This document shows, piece after piece, positions 1-10,268 of a DNA stretch of 64,000 bases. A program made the translations under genes and the position numbers. Origin of the DNA: Pseudaestuariivita atlantica (GTDB lineage: Bacteria; Pseudomonadota; Alphaproteobacteria; Rhodobacterales; Rhodobacteraceae); contig NZ_AQQZ01000009.1 in assembly GCF_001205715.1 (NCBI RefSeq), forward strand, positions 62,001 to 126,000, given 5' to 3'. The notes below the pieces were generated by a model that saw nothing but the letters and a program-made list of their open reading frames with translations, had not been told where the DNA came from and made no database searches. The stretch's first letter is position 1, and every line of letters begins with the position of its first letter.

Positions 1-1
1 G

Positions 2-718
2 TGGGACGTGGAACAGACGTTCGAGACCATCGCGCCCTACACGATCGAGGAGGCTTACGAGGTCGCCGACGCGATCCAGCGCGACGACATGGACGACATG
101 GAGGCCGAACTGGGCGACCTGCTGTTGCAGACGGTCTACCAGACCCAGATCGGGGCCGAGAAAGGGCTGTTCGATTTCCATTCCGTCGCAGCCCGGATCG
201 GGGCCAAGATGATCGACCGGCATCCGCATGTCTTCGGCACCGAATCGAACGCCAAGTCCGCCGAACAGCAGACCCGCGACTGGGAGGCGCAGAAGGCCGC
301 TGAGCGCGCCCGGCGGGGGGAGACGCGGGTGCTCGATGGCGTGGCGATGGGCCTTCCGGGCATGACCCGCGCGGTCAAGCTGCAAAAGCGGATGGCGCGG
401 GTCGGGTTCGACTGGACCGACGTCGCGGACGTGCTCGCCAAGGTCGTGGAGGAAGCGGGAGAGTTGGCCGAGGCCAAGGCGACGGGCGATCCCGACAAGC
501 TGGAAGACGAGTTCGGCGACCTGATGTTCGTGATGGCGAACCTCGCGCGGCACCTCGGCGTCGATCCCGAAACCGCTCTGCGCCGCACCAACGCCAAGGT
601 CACCCGCCGGTTCAACGCGATCGAGGACGCGCTGGCGGCGCGCGGCGAACGCCCCGAGGACAAGACATTGGCCGAGCTTGACGCGCTTTGGGACGCGGCA
701 AAGGCGGACGAACGCTGA
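2..718 (+). CDS. mazG: Nucleoside triphosphate pyrophosphohydrolase MazG, 5' end cut by the window
   Basis: The frame is already open at base 2 and begins WDVEQTFETIAPYTIEEAYE, which matches the conserved first helix of MazG, so the true start and roughly 20-30 residues lie outside the window. MazG hydrolyses (d)NTPs to monophosphate and pyrophosphate in the cytoplasm. Two MazG repeats are visible: the first has EEAYEVADAI followed by EAELGDLLLQ, the second has KVVEEAGELAEAK followed by LEDEFGDLMF. These acidic E-E and E-D pairs are the usual Mg-binding residues. The gene is followed by three consecutive perfect palindromes and then a nucleoside hydrolase gene. Confidence 0.95.
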   Translation, partial: WDVEQTFETIAPYTIEEAYEVADAIQRDDMDDMEAELGDLLLQTVYQTQIGAEKGLFDFHSVAARIGAKMIDRHPHVFGTESNAKSAEQQTRDWEAQKAAERARRGETRVLDGVAMGLPGMTRAVKLQKRMARVGFDWTDVADVLAKVVEEAGELAEAKATGDPDKLEDEFGDLMFVMANLARHLGVDPETALRRTNAKVTRRFNAIEDALAARGERPEDKTLAELDALWDAAKADER

Positions 719-729
719 CACGGCGCGGA

Positions 730-793
730 AACGATCTTGGAAGATCGTTAAGAGCGCCCGCGCGGGCGCTTGCAAGCCGCTTCGAAGCGGCTT
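730..793 (+). repeat. Three consecutive perfect palindromes behind mazG
   Basis: Within 64 bases lie AACGATCTTGGAAGATCGTT (730-749), AGCGCCCGCGCGGGCGCT (753-770) and AAGCCGCTTCGAAGCGGCTT (774-793). Each is a perfect or near loop-less inverted repeat. The last is followed by only a short pyrimidine run (TTTCC), so a classical terminator is possible but not convincing. The remaining bases to the next start at 878 show no gene. Confidence 0.75.
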
Positions 794-877
794 TCCACCG
801 CCCCGCGGCACGCGCGCATCGGGTGGCTTGCGCGCGGACGCACTTCGTCCCATCCTGCGCGGCAAAGGAACAGGCCC

Positions 878-1819
878 ATGCCCCCCCGCAAGATCATCAT
901 CGACACCGATCCCGGCCAGGACGACGCGGTTGCGATCCTCCTCGCCCTCGCCTCGCCCGACGAGATGGAAGTGCTTGGCCTCACCTGCGTCGCGGGCAAC
1001 GTCCCGCTGGCGCTGACCTCGAAGAACGCGCGCATCGTCTGCGAACTGGCGGGCCGCCCGGACGTGAAGGTCTTTGCCGGGTGCGACCGCCCGCTGGGGC
1101 GCGACCTTGTCACCGCCGAACACGTCCATGGCGCGACCGGCCTCAACGGCCCGAACCTGCCCGATCCCACGATGCCGCTGCAACCCGACCATGCCGTCGA
1201 TTTCCTGATCGACACGCTCCGCGCCGAACCTGCGGGCACCGTGACGCTCTGCCCGCTGGGACCACTCACGAACCTCGCGCAGGCGTTCAGGAAAGCGCCG
1301 GACATCGTTGAAAAGGTGCAGGAAATCGTCCTGATGGGCGGCGCCTATTTCGAAGTCGGCAACATCACGCCCGCCGCCGAGTTCAACATCCATGTCGACC
1401 CGCAAGCAGCTGAAATCGTGTTCAGATCCGGCGCCCCCATTGTCGTCATGCCACTCGACGTCACGCACAAGGCGCTGGTCACCCGGCCGCGCAACGATGC
1501 CTTCCGCGCGCTGGGCACGCCCGTCGGTCGCGCCGTGGCCGAGATGACGGATTTCTTCGAACGCTTCGACAAGGAGAAATACGGCTCTGCCGGGGCACCG
1601 CTGCACGACCCCTGCGTCACCGCCTACCTGATCGACCCGACCCTCTTCTCCGGGCGCTTCGTCAATGTCGAGATCGAGACGCAGTCGGAACTGACCATGG
1701 GCATGACGGTTGCGGATTGGTGGGGCGTGACCGACCGCGCGCCGAACGCGATGTTCATGGGCGATGTCCGGGCCGACGCGTTCTTCGCCCTGCTGACCGA
1801 ACGGCTGGCGCGGCTATGA
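878..1819 (+). CDS. Inosine/uridine-preferring nucleoside hydrolase family protein
   Basis: The 313-residue product begins MPPRKIIIDTDPGQDDAVAI, containing the DTDPGxDD calcium-binding signature of the IunH family, which cleaves the N-glycosidic bond of ribonucleosides to give base and ribose. Length is typical. Further family features are the VLMGGA segment and the GNITPAAEFNIHVDPQAA stretch. The ATG at 878 is chosen because AAGGA (865-869) stands nine bases upstream; a longer open frame begins at 770 but has no such site and unrelated sequence. It overlaps the following acetyltransferase gene by four bases (ATGA), so the two are probably translated together. Nucleoside specificity cannot be read from sequence. 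Confidence 0.93.
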   Translation: MPPRKIIIDTDPGQDDAVAILLALASPDEMEVLGLTCVAGNVPLALTSKNARIVCELAGRPDVKVFAGCDRPLGRDLVTAEHVHGATGLNGPNLPDPTMPLQPDHAVDFLIDTLRAEPAGTVTLCPLGPLTNLAQAFRKAPDIVEKVQEIVLMGGAYFEVGNITPAAEFNIHVDPQAAEIVFRSGAPIVVMPLDVTHKALVTRPRNDAFRALGTPVGRAVAEMTDFFERFDKEKYGSAGAPLHDPCVTAYLIDPTLFSGRFVNVEIETQSELTMGMTVADWWGVTDRAPNAMFMGDVRADAFFALLTERLARL

Positions 1820-2265
1820 GCGCGCAACTCCACCTCGCCCGCCCCGAGCACCTGCCGCAGATCCTGTCGCTGGTCGAAGCGATGCATGCGGAGACGGGGA
1901 TCGACAGCACGGCGGAAAGCCGGGAGGCAGGGATCGCGCCCCTGCTGGACGGTGGACCGCTTGGCGCGGTCTACCTGATCGGCCCGGCCCGCGCGCCGCT
2001 TGGCTACCTTGTCGTGACCTTCGGCTGGTCCGTCGAATTCGGCGGCATGGATTGCTTTCTGGACGAAATCTTCATCCGCCCCGCGATCCGCGGGCGCGGC
2101 ATCGCGTTCGAAGCGATCGGCGATCTGTGCCGCACGCTGAAAGAGGCGGGCGTGCGCGCCATGCACCTTGAAGTCGACGGCGCGGATGACAGCGCCCAGC
2201 GCCTCTATTCCCGCACCCGGTTCCAGCGCCGCGACCGCTACGTTCTGATGACACGGATGCTGTGA
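1816..2265 (+). CDS. GNAT-family N-acetyltransferase
   Basis: A 149-residue protein starting at the ATG that overlaps the stop of the nucleoside hydrolase. The central part (FLDEIFIRPAIRGRGIAFEA) carries the R-G-x-G-I type acetyl-CoA pyrophosphate-binding loop of GNAT enzymes, and the C-terminus (ARRLY-like SAQRLYSRTRFQ) fits the family end. The acyl acceptor is unknown. Translational coupling suggests co-expression with nucleoside salvage, but no functional link is evident. Confidence 0.85.
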   Translation: MSAQLHLARPEHLPQILSLVEAMHAETGIDSTAESREAGIAPLLDGGPLGAVYLIGPARAPLGYLVVTFGWSVEFGGMDCFLDEIFIRPAIRGRGIAFEAIGDLCRTLKEAGVRAMHLEVDGADDSAQRLYSRTRFQRRDRYVLMTRML

Positions 2266-2342
2266 CCCCGCGCCCATTGCGCATCGCGCCGCGCGACCCC
2301 ACCTCGCTTCCACCTGCCCGCCCCAGCCCTTAGAGTGATCGC

Positions 2343-3740
2343 ATGAGCGTTTCCCCGACCGTCGACAATTCCTATGCCGCCCTGCCTGCGGGCTTCTACA
2401 CCCGGCAACCGGCCCGGCCCGTGGCCGACCCCAGGCTCTTCCAGTGGAACGACGCGCTTGCCGTCGAACTGGGCCTGCCGGAGGACGAGGACCGCGCGGC
2501 GATCTATGGTGGCAACCGGACGCCTGACTGGGCCGACCCGCTGGCGCAGCTTTATGCCGGGCACCAGTTCGGTCACTTCACGCCGCAACTGGGCGATGGC
2601 CGCGCGCTGCTGCTGGGCGAAGTGATCGACCGGCATGGCAATCGGCGCGACATCCAGTTGAAGGGATCGGGTCCCACGCCCTATTCCCGCAACGGCGACG
2701 GCCGCGCGGCGCTGGGGCCGGTCCTGCGCGAATACCTCGTGTCCGAGGCGATGCACGCGATGGGCATTCCCACCACCCGCGCCCTTGCCGCCGTGACCAC
2801 CGGCGAGAAGGTGCAGCGCGAAACCGCGCTGCCCGGCGCGGTCCTGACCCGCGTGGCGTCCAGCCACCTGCGCGTCGGCACGTTCCAGATCTTCGCCGCG
2901 CGCCGCGACCTCGACGCGCTGCAGACGCTGTTCGACTACGCCCGCGACCGGCACCACCCGGATGCAGACGGCCCGCTGGAATTTCTCAATGCCGTCATCG
3001 CGGTACAGGCCGATCTTGTGGCGCGCTGGATGTCCGTTGGCTTCATCCACGGCGTGATGAACACCGACAATTGCACCATCTCGGGCGAGACGATCGATTA
3101 CGGCCCCTGCGCCTTCATGGACACCTACCATCCCGACACGGTCTATTCCTCCATCGACCAGTTCGGGCGCTATGCCTATTCCAACCAGCCGCACGTGATC
3201 GTCTGGAACATGGCGCAACTGGCGACGTCGCTGGTGCCCCTGATGCCCGACACCGACGCCGCCATCACCGCCTTTACCGAGGCCGTGCACGCCATGCCCG
3301 CCCGTGTCGAAGAACGCCGGCAGCACCACTTCGCGGCCAAGATCGGCTTTGCCAAGGCCACGCCCGACACCGCCGCCTTGGTCGATGACCTGCTGGCGCG
3401 CATGGCCGCGCAACAGGCCGATTTCACCAACACGTTCCGCGCGCTTGGGACGGATAAGGCAAAGGATCAGTTTCTTGATCCAACCACCTATGAAGACTGG
3501 GAAAAGAGGTGGCGGGCGGCATCTCCTGACAGCGAACTGATGGCGCGCGTGAACCCCGCCGTGATCCCGCGCAACCACCGCGTCGAAGAGGCCATCGCGG
3601 CCGCCTATGACGGCGACCGCGCGCCGTTCGACGCGCTGCACGCCGCGCTGGCCCATCCGTTCGAGGACCCGGCAGACCCCGCCTTTACCCGGCCACCGCA
3701 AGCGCACGAGGTCGTGCGCGCCACTTTCTGCGGGACCTGA
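2343..3740 (+). CDS. selO: Protein adenylyltransferase SelO
   Basis: A 465-residue SelO (YdiU/UPF0061) protein. SelO is a pseudokinase-fold enzyme that transfers AMP from ATP to Ser/Thr/Tyr of target proteins, linked to redox stress. Visible features are LYAGHQFG, the nucleotide-loop region GSGPTPYSRNGDGRAALGPV, the catalytic segment FIHGVMNTDNCTISG, and IDYGPCAFMDTYHP. The protein ends in C-G-T; this antepenultimate cysteine is the position occupied by selenocysteine in eukaryotic SelO. Length is close to the bacterial norm. The long open frame on the opposite strand is a shadow. Confidence 0.95.
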   Translation: MSVSPTVDNSYAALPAGFYTRQPARPVADPRLFQWNDALAVELGLPEDEDRAAIYGGNRTPDWADPLAQLYAGHQFGHFTPQLGDGRALLLGEVIDRHGNRRDIQLKGSGPTPYSRNGDGRAALGPVLREYLVSEAMHAMGIPTTRALAAVTTGEKVQRETALPGAVLTRVASSHLRVGTFQIFAARRDLDALQTLFDYARDRHHPDADGPLEFLNAVIAVQADLVARWMSVGFIHGVMNTDNCTISGETIDYGPCAFMDTYHPDTVYSSIDQFGRYAYSNQPHVIVWNMAQLATSLVPLMPDTDAAITAFTEAVHAMPARVEERRQHHFAAKIGFAKATPDTAALVDDLLARMAAQQADFTNTFRALGTDKAKDQFLDPTTYEDWEKRWRAASPDSELMARVNPAVIPRNHRVEEAIAAAYDGDRAPFDALHAALAHPFEDPADPAFTRPPQAHEVVRATFCGT

Positions 3741-3800
3741 TCGCTTGGCCCGTGCGGCCCGCCGTGCTAGGCCGCCGGGACACGAACCGGGACACGCACC

Positions 3801-5048
3801 ATGACCATCCTGCAGATCGCCTCGCTCCTGATCGTGCTGGCAGGCGTGTTCGGGGCCATCAACCACCTCTTTCTCAGGCTGCCCTCGGCCATCGGTATCC
3901 TTGTCGTCGCGCTGATCGCCTCGTTCGGGATCATGGCGCTCGACCTCGTGATGCCCGGCCTCGGGGTGGCAGACACGGTGCGCGGCACGGTGCTGGAGAT
4001 CGAGTTCTCGGACGCCCTGCTTGAAGGGATGCTGGGGCTCTTGCTGTTCGCCGGGGCGCTGCACATCAAGCTGACCGACCTGCGGCAGCAATGGGCGGTC
4101 GTGCTGCTGATGGCGACCATCGGGGTGGCGCTGTCGACGGTGATCGTGGGTGTCGGGTTCTCGTGGATCACGGGTGTGCCGCTTCTGATCGCGCTGGTCT
4201 TTGGCGCGCTGATCTCTCCCACCGATCCTGTCGCGGTGCTCAGCGTGTTGCGGGACGCGAAACTCAACCCCTCGCTCGAAGCCAAGATCGCGGGCGAGTC
4301 GCTTTTCAATGACGGGGTCGGCTATGTCGTGTTCCTCGTCCTCGTGGGCCTCGCCTTCCCCACCGGCGATGGCCACGGGTCCGGCCTGTCCGGCGCGGCA
4401 AGCCTTTTCGTGCAGGAGGCCTTCGGCGGCGCGGTGCTTGGGCTGGTGCTGGGCTGGCTGACCTTCCGCGTGATGCGGCTGATCGACGATTACTCGCTCG
4501 AGGTGCTGCTGACCCTCGGGCTTGCCTTCGGCGGCTACGAACTGGCGATCTGGCTGCACGTGTCGGCGCCGATCATGGCGGTCTGCGCGGGCCTTCTGAT
4601 CGGTGATATCGGCGCGCGGGACGCCATGACCGAAGAGACCCGCAAATATGTCGACGCCTTCTGGAAGCTGATCGACGAGATCCTGAACGCCGTCCTGTTC
4701 CTGATGATCGGGTTCGAGGTGTTCTCCATCACCACCAACGCCGACTTCCTGCTGACGGGTGTCCTGTCCATCGCGCTGGCCCTGTTTGCCCGGCTTGCCG
4801 CCGTGGCCGTGCCCGTCCTTCTGCTGCGGCCGTTCCGCGATTTCAGCACCGGCGTGATCCCGATCATGACCTGGGGCGGGTTGAAGGGCGGCATCTCCAT
4901 CGCGTTGGCCCTGTCGCTGCCCGATGGCGAGTGGAAACCGCTGATCCTGACCACGACCTATATCGTCGTCATCTTCTCGATCATCGTGCAGGGCCTGACC
5001 GTCGCCCGCGTGGCCCGCCGCGCCAGCCGCTCGGCCGAGGCTGCCTGA
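3801..5048 (+). CDS. CPA1-family Na+/H+ antiporter
   Basis: A 415-residue inner-membrane protein made almost entirely of hydrophobic helices. The motifs FGALISPTDPVAVLSVL and AGESLFNDGVGYV are characteristic of the CPA1 monovalent cation/proton antiporters (NhaP/NhaG type), in which the N-D pair forms the ion-binding site. It would exchange cytoplasmic Na+ (or K+) for protons. There is no cytosolic C-terminal regulatory domain of the kind seen in longer relatives. It stands alone on the plus strand between selO and an unknown gene. Confidence 0.9.
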   Translation: MTILQIASLLIVLAGVFGAINHLFLRLPSAIGILVVALIASFGIMALDLVMPGLGVADTVRGTVLEIEFSDALLEGMLGLLLFAGALHIKLTDLRQQWAVVLLMATIGVALSTVIVGVGFSWITGVPLLIALVFGALISPTDPVAVLSVLRDAKLNPSLEAKIAGESLFNDGVGYVVFLVLVGLAFPTGDGHGSGLSGAASLFVQEAFGGAVLGLVLGWLTFRVMRLIDDYSLEVLLTLGLAFGGYELAIWLHVSAPIMAVCAGLLIGDIGARDAMTEETRKYVDAFWKLIDEILNAVLFLMIGFEVFSITTNADFLLTGVLSIALALFARLAAVAVPVLLLRPFRDFSTGVIPIMTWGGLKGGISIALALSLPDGEWKPLILTTTYIVVIFSIIVQGLTVARVARRASRSAEAA

Positions 5049-5078
5049 CGCGACGCAGCATTGCGCGAATCCCCCAAA

Positions 5079-5106
5079 AAGTTGAAAAATGACAATTATT
5101 CAACTT
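5079..5106. promoter_or_regulatory. AT-rich dyad, candidate operator
   Basis: AAGTTGAA (5079-5086) and TTCAACTT (5099-5106) form a perfect 8-bp inverted repeat separated by 12 AT-rich bases, in an otherwise very GC-rich region. It sits immediately before the ribosome-binding site of the next gene. This arrangement fits a regulator-binding site better than a terminator. The protein that binds is unknown. Confidence 0.5.
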
Positions 5107-5121
5107 CGGGAGTTGCAGATC

Positions 5122-5601
5122 ATGGGTATTACACTCAGCTTTCTCATCAAGCATGTGCGCCCGCTGGGCGAGGACGGGTACACCGCCTATTGCACGCAGG
5201 ATTTGATCCAGCAGCTGGGCAACCTCGGCTTCAACGCCAACGAGATCGCGGACATCCTCGCCCAGTGGCGCCAGACCGCGCTCAGCGATCCCGAGGGGCA
5301 ATCGGACCGGTTCGTCGCCGCCGCGCAGGCCGTGTCCGAAGCGCGCTGGGGCGAGTTATACAACACCGATCAAAGCACGATCATGTTCCTCACGTGGGCA
5401 GAGCTGCAATCGCTCAGCGCGGCGGCGGCGCAGGCGGGGGCCAACGCGAACGTCAACTGGAACAGCGGGGGCGAGATCGGGATTTGCGTCACGATCACCC
5501 GCAATTCGAACGCGCACCACATCCGGTGGAACGCGACGGGCTGCACCGGCAACACCGACGGCAACGGCAACATGAACCACTTTACCGGTCTCACGCCCTG
5601 A
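5122..5601 (+). CDS. Hypothetical protein of unknown function
   Basis: I do not recognise this 159-residue product. The start at 5122 is preferred to the upstream ATG at 5089 because GGGAG (5108-5112) is well spaced before it and the earlier ATG lies inside the AT-rich dyad. There is no signal peptide or membrane segment. The N-terminal half is predicted helical (LIQQLGNLGFNANEIADILAQW), the C-terminal 50 residues are rich in Asn, Gly and Thr with two cysteines (GICVTITRNSN, NATGCTGNTDGNGN), suggesting a small beta-rich domain. Codon use resembles the neighbours apart from the AT-rich leader. Confidence 0.7.
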   Translation: MGITLSFLIKHVRPLGEDGYTAYCTQDLIQQLGNLGFNANEIADILAQWRQTALSDPEGQSDRFVAAAQAVSEARWGELYNTDQSTIMFLTWAELQSLSAAAAQAGANANVNWNSGGEIGICVTITRNSNAHHIRWNATGCTGNTDGNGNMNHFTGLTP

Positions 5602-5663
5602 CGATCACCCCCTTTCCCTGCCGCGGCGCTTTGTCTAGAACCGGCGCGGCGCGAGGGACCAGA

Positions 5664-6074
5664 ATGACCGACACCATCACCACACGTTGCGAGGCAAAGG
5701 GCCTGCGGATGACGGGCCAGCGCCGCACCATCGCCGCGGTGCTGGAAGATGCCGAGGACCACCCGGATGTCGAGGAGTTGCACGCCCGCGCCGCCGCACG
5801 CGATCCCGGCATCTCGATCGCCACGGTCTACCGCACGGTCAAGCTGTTCGAAGAAGCGGGCATCCTCGAACGCCACGAATTCGGCGATGGCCGCGCCCGG
5901 TACGAAGACGCCGAGCGCGACCACCACGACCACCTGATCGACATGTCGACCGGCGAGGTGATCGAATTCGTCGATGAAGAGATCGAGGAATTGCAGGAAA
6001 AGATCGCGGCCAAGCTGGGATACGACCTGCGCGGTCACCGGCTGGAACTGTACGGGGTCAAGCGCAAGGGCTGA
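5664..6074 (+). CDS. Fur-family metal-dependent transcriptional regulator
   Basis: A 136-residue winged-helix regulator. The N-terminal domain has MTGQRRTIAAVLEDAEDHPDVEEL and the recognition helix ISIATVYRTVKLFEEAGI; the dimerisation domain has the metal-site segment DHHDHLIDMSTGEVIEF. The C-terminal CxxC pairs found in some Fur proteins are absent. Alphaproteobacterial members of this group often act as Mur (manganese-responsive) or Irr-like rather than classical iron Fur, so the metal is left open. The ATG at 5664 follows GAGGGA with good spacing. Confidence 0.9.
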   Translation: MTDTITTRCEAKGLRMTGQRRTIAAVLEDAEDHPDVEELHARAAARDPGISIATVYRTVKLFEEAGILERHEFGDGRARYEDAERDHHDHLIDMSTGEVIEFVDEEIEELQEKIAAKLGYDLRGHRLELYGVKRKG

Positions 6075-6500
6075 TCACTCGTAGTCGCTCAGGTCCTTGG
6101 GCGCATGCAGCAGCGTGCCGTCGTATTTCGGCAGGTCATCCTCCATCGCCAGCCATGGCAGTTTCGCCTGCCAGTTGACGTGGAACTCAGGCACAAATGT
6201 CTGGGGCCGCTCCATCGTGGCCGCGTACAGGTGCATGCCGCCCGCGTAATGCGCGGCCTCGAACCCCATCGGCGTGCCGCATGTGGCGCAGAAATGCCGC
6301 CGCACGCCCTCGGAACTTTGCCGCGTCTCAGGTGCCGCCCCCGTCCATTCGAAGTCGCGCAAGGGCATGCCCAGCCACGCCACGACCGGGGATGCGCAGT
6401 TGCGGCGGCAATCGTCGCAATGGCAATAGCACGACCAGGTCGGCGGCCCCTCGAACGCCCAGGTCGTGGCCCGGCAATGGCAATATCCGCGTGTCGTCAT
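6075..6500 (-). CDS. GFA family (glutathione-dependent formaldehyde-activating enzyme-like) zinc protein
   Basis: A 141-residue protein whose cysteines follow the GFA pattern: CHCR near residue 8, CYCHCDDCRRNC around 24-35, and CATCGTPMG around 71. These bind structural and catalytic zinc. The family prototype joins formaldehyde to glutathione, but most members have unknown substrates. The start is fixed by GGAGGA at 6505-6510. Its stop directly abuts the stop of the Fur-family gene (convergent), and it is divergent from the DMT exporter. Confidence 0.88.
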   Translation of the reverse strand: MTTRGYCHCRATTWAFEGPPTWSCYCHCDDCRRNCASPVVAWLGMPLRDFEWTGAAPETRQSSEGVRRHFCATCGTPMGFEAAHYAGGMHLYAATMERPQTFVPEFHVNWQAKLPWLAMEDDLPKYDGTLLHAPKDLSDYE

Positions 6501-6647
6501 GGCGTCCTCCATTGGCCCGCACCTCACCACCCGGCGCACCGGCATACTTGCCCGCACGGGACGTCCTGCGCCCCGATTGCGACCTGACCGCTGCCCCTTG
6601 CGGATGGCGCGATTCCTGCGATGGTCGCGGCCAAAGGACAGGCGAAC

Positions 6648-7517
6648 ATGACCGACAATCTCAAGGGCATCCTCTGGATGATCGCCGCGATGGCGGGCTT
6701 TGCGCTTGGCGATGTCGGTATCAAGGCGCTGGCCGCACTGCACATGCCGCTAGGGCAGATCATGATGGGCCTTGGCGCGGGCGGAACGCTGGGGTTCGCC
6801 CTGTGGACGCGGGGGCGCGGATTGCCGCTGGTCACCGCGCGGCTCTGGCATCCCGCGATCCTCTGCCGCTACGTGGCCGAGGTGCTGGCCGCCTTGTGCA
6901 TGGTGCTGGCGCTGGCGCTGACGCCGTTGTCCTCGGTGACGGCGATCCTGCAGGCGGCACCGCTGGTGGTGACCATCGGCGCGGCGCTGATCTTCAAGGA
7001 GGGCGTCGGCTGGCGGCGCTGGCTTGCCATCGCGGTGGGCCTTGCGGGCGTCCTGCTGATCCTGCGGCCCGGAACCGAGGCGTTCAGCCCCCTGTCGCTG
7101 TTTGCCGTGGGCGCGATGCTGTCGCTGGCCGCGCGCGACCTCGCCACCCGCGCGGTGCCACGCGAGGTTGCCAGCCTGCAACTGGCGACGGTGGGATTTT
7201 CGGCGCTGATCCTTGCGGGCGCGGTCCTCGTCCCCTTCGGCGATGCCTTCGTGCCCGCGGGCGTGGTGCACTGGTCGTGGATGGCCTTCACCGTGCTGAC
7301 GACCATCGGCGGGTATTACGCGATCACCGTGGCGATGCGGGTCGGAGAGATCTCCGCCGTCTCCCCTTTCCGCTACACGCGGCTGTTGTTCGGGCTGGCG
7401 CTTGGCGTGACGCTCTTCGGTGAACGCCCCGACGGCTGGATGCTGATCGGGTCGGCGGTGGTCGTGGGATCGGGCATCTACGCCGTGCTGCGGGAGCGGC
7501 AACTGGCGCGGGGCTAG
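6648..7517 (+). CDS. DMT-superfamily (EamA) metabolite exporter
   Basis: A 289-residue membrane protein with about ten hydrophobic helices arranged as two EamA repeats; the first repeat begins GILWMIAAMAGFALGDVGIK and the second near SLFAVGAMLSLAARDLATRA. The family exports amino acids, nucleosides or drugs across the inner membrane; the substrate is unknown. AAAGGA at 6633-6638 supports the ATG at 6648 over the in-frame ATG at 6621. It is followed by a copy of the 154-bp repeat element. Confidence 0.88.
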   Translation: MTDNLKGILWMIAAMAGFALGDVGIKALAALHMPLGQIMMGLGAGGTLGFALWTRGRGLPLVTARLWHPAILCRYVAEVLAALCMVLALALTPLSSVTAILQAAPLVVTIGAALIFKEGVGWRRWLAIAVGLAGVLLILRPGTEAFSPLSLFAVGAMLSLAARDLATRAVPREVASLQLATVGFSALILAGAVLVPFGDAFVPAGVVHWSWMAFTVLTTIGGYYAITVAMRVGEISAVSPFRYTRLLFGLALGVTLFGERPDGWMLIGSAVVVGSGIYAVLRERQLARG

Positions 7518-7522
7518 GACGA

Positions 7523-7675
7523 GCGCGGAATCAAGGCCGCAGGCCGCCGCGCCATCGACGGGCCGCCCCCCGGCACGTCGATTTGGCTGGTCTAGGCGCG
7601 CCGCTCGCAGCGATTGCGGAGGTGGCGGACATAAAGTGATCCGCACACCCGTTGATCGACGCACCGCGGCCCGTC
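7523..7675 (+). repeat. 154-bp structured repeat element, copy A
   Basis: This intergenic stretch starts GCGCGGAATCAAGG and ends CGCGGCCCGTC, the same ends as three copies at 56.3-56.9 kb. It contains an inner GGCC-loop-GGCC mini-stem, a left arm GACGGGCCGC, and a right arm GCGGCCCGTC about 110 bases later, so the whole unit can fold into one long hairpin. It lies between a DMT gene and eno, same orientation as eno. Confidence 0.8.
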
Positions 7676-7741
7676 GCTGGCGCTTTACCGAATTGCCGGT
7701 CCTACCCCCCACCCGGTTGCCCCCGCGTCCCGTCATGGTAA

Positions 7742-9671
<1,930 letters not shown>

Positions 9672-9675
<4 letters not shown>

Positions 9676-10268
9676 CCCTCACCCCCGGTTTCCACGCCGC
9701 CCCGCCCGGCCACGTCGCCACCGTCGTCACGCATCTGGAGATGTCGGCGCCACCCGCCACGCTGGCCAACCTGCCGGACGACACGCACCTCGCCCCGCTC
9801 GACACGGCCACCCCCGACACCTACCGCGACCTTTTCCGCGCTGTCGGGCAAGACTGGCTCTGGTTCTCCCGTCTCCGCATGAGCGACGACGACCTCACCG
9901 CGATCCTCACCGATCCAGCCTACGACGCCTTCGCCCTGCGCCGGGGCGACGCTGACCTCGGCCTCCTCGAACTCGATTTCCGCGAAGAAAACGCCTGCGA
10001 ACTCGCCTTCTTCGGCCTGACCCAAGCCGCCATCGGTACCGGCCTTGGCCGCGCCTTGATGGGAGAGGCCACGCGCCGCGCCTTCGCCCGCCCTATCACG
10101 CGCTTCCACGTCCACACCTGCACGCTCGACAGCCCGCAGGCGATGCCCTTCTACCGCCACTCGGGGTTCACAGCCGTCAGGCAAGAGGTCGAAATCGCCC
10201 CCGACCCGCGCCTCACCGGCGACCTGCCGCGCAACGCCGCCCCGCAGATCCCGATCATCGAAGCCTAG
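9672..10268 (+). CDS. GNAT-family N-acetyltransferase
   Basis: A 198-residue protein beginning at a GTG that overlaps the preceding stop, making eno and two downstream genes one coupled unit. The acetyl-CoA site is TQAAIGTGLGRALMGEA (Q/R-x-x-G-x-G/A), and the end of the fold is PQAMPFYRHSGFTAVRQE. The first 60 residues are unlike most GNATs. Substrate unknown. Its TAG stop shares CTAG with the stop of the convergent topoisomerase gene. Confidence 0.85.

Noticed and set aside
2238-4559. A 773-codon minus-strand frame over selO and the antiporter
   Set aside because: It is the antisense shadow of two clearly homologous genes in GC-rich DNA, with His/Gly/Arg-rich composition and no recognisable motif.
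7523-7675. Insertion sequence or MITE with terminal repeats
   Set aside because: The complementary arms are internal rather than terminal and no target-site duplication is apparent by eye, so I call it only a repeat element.
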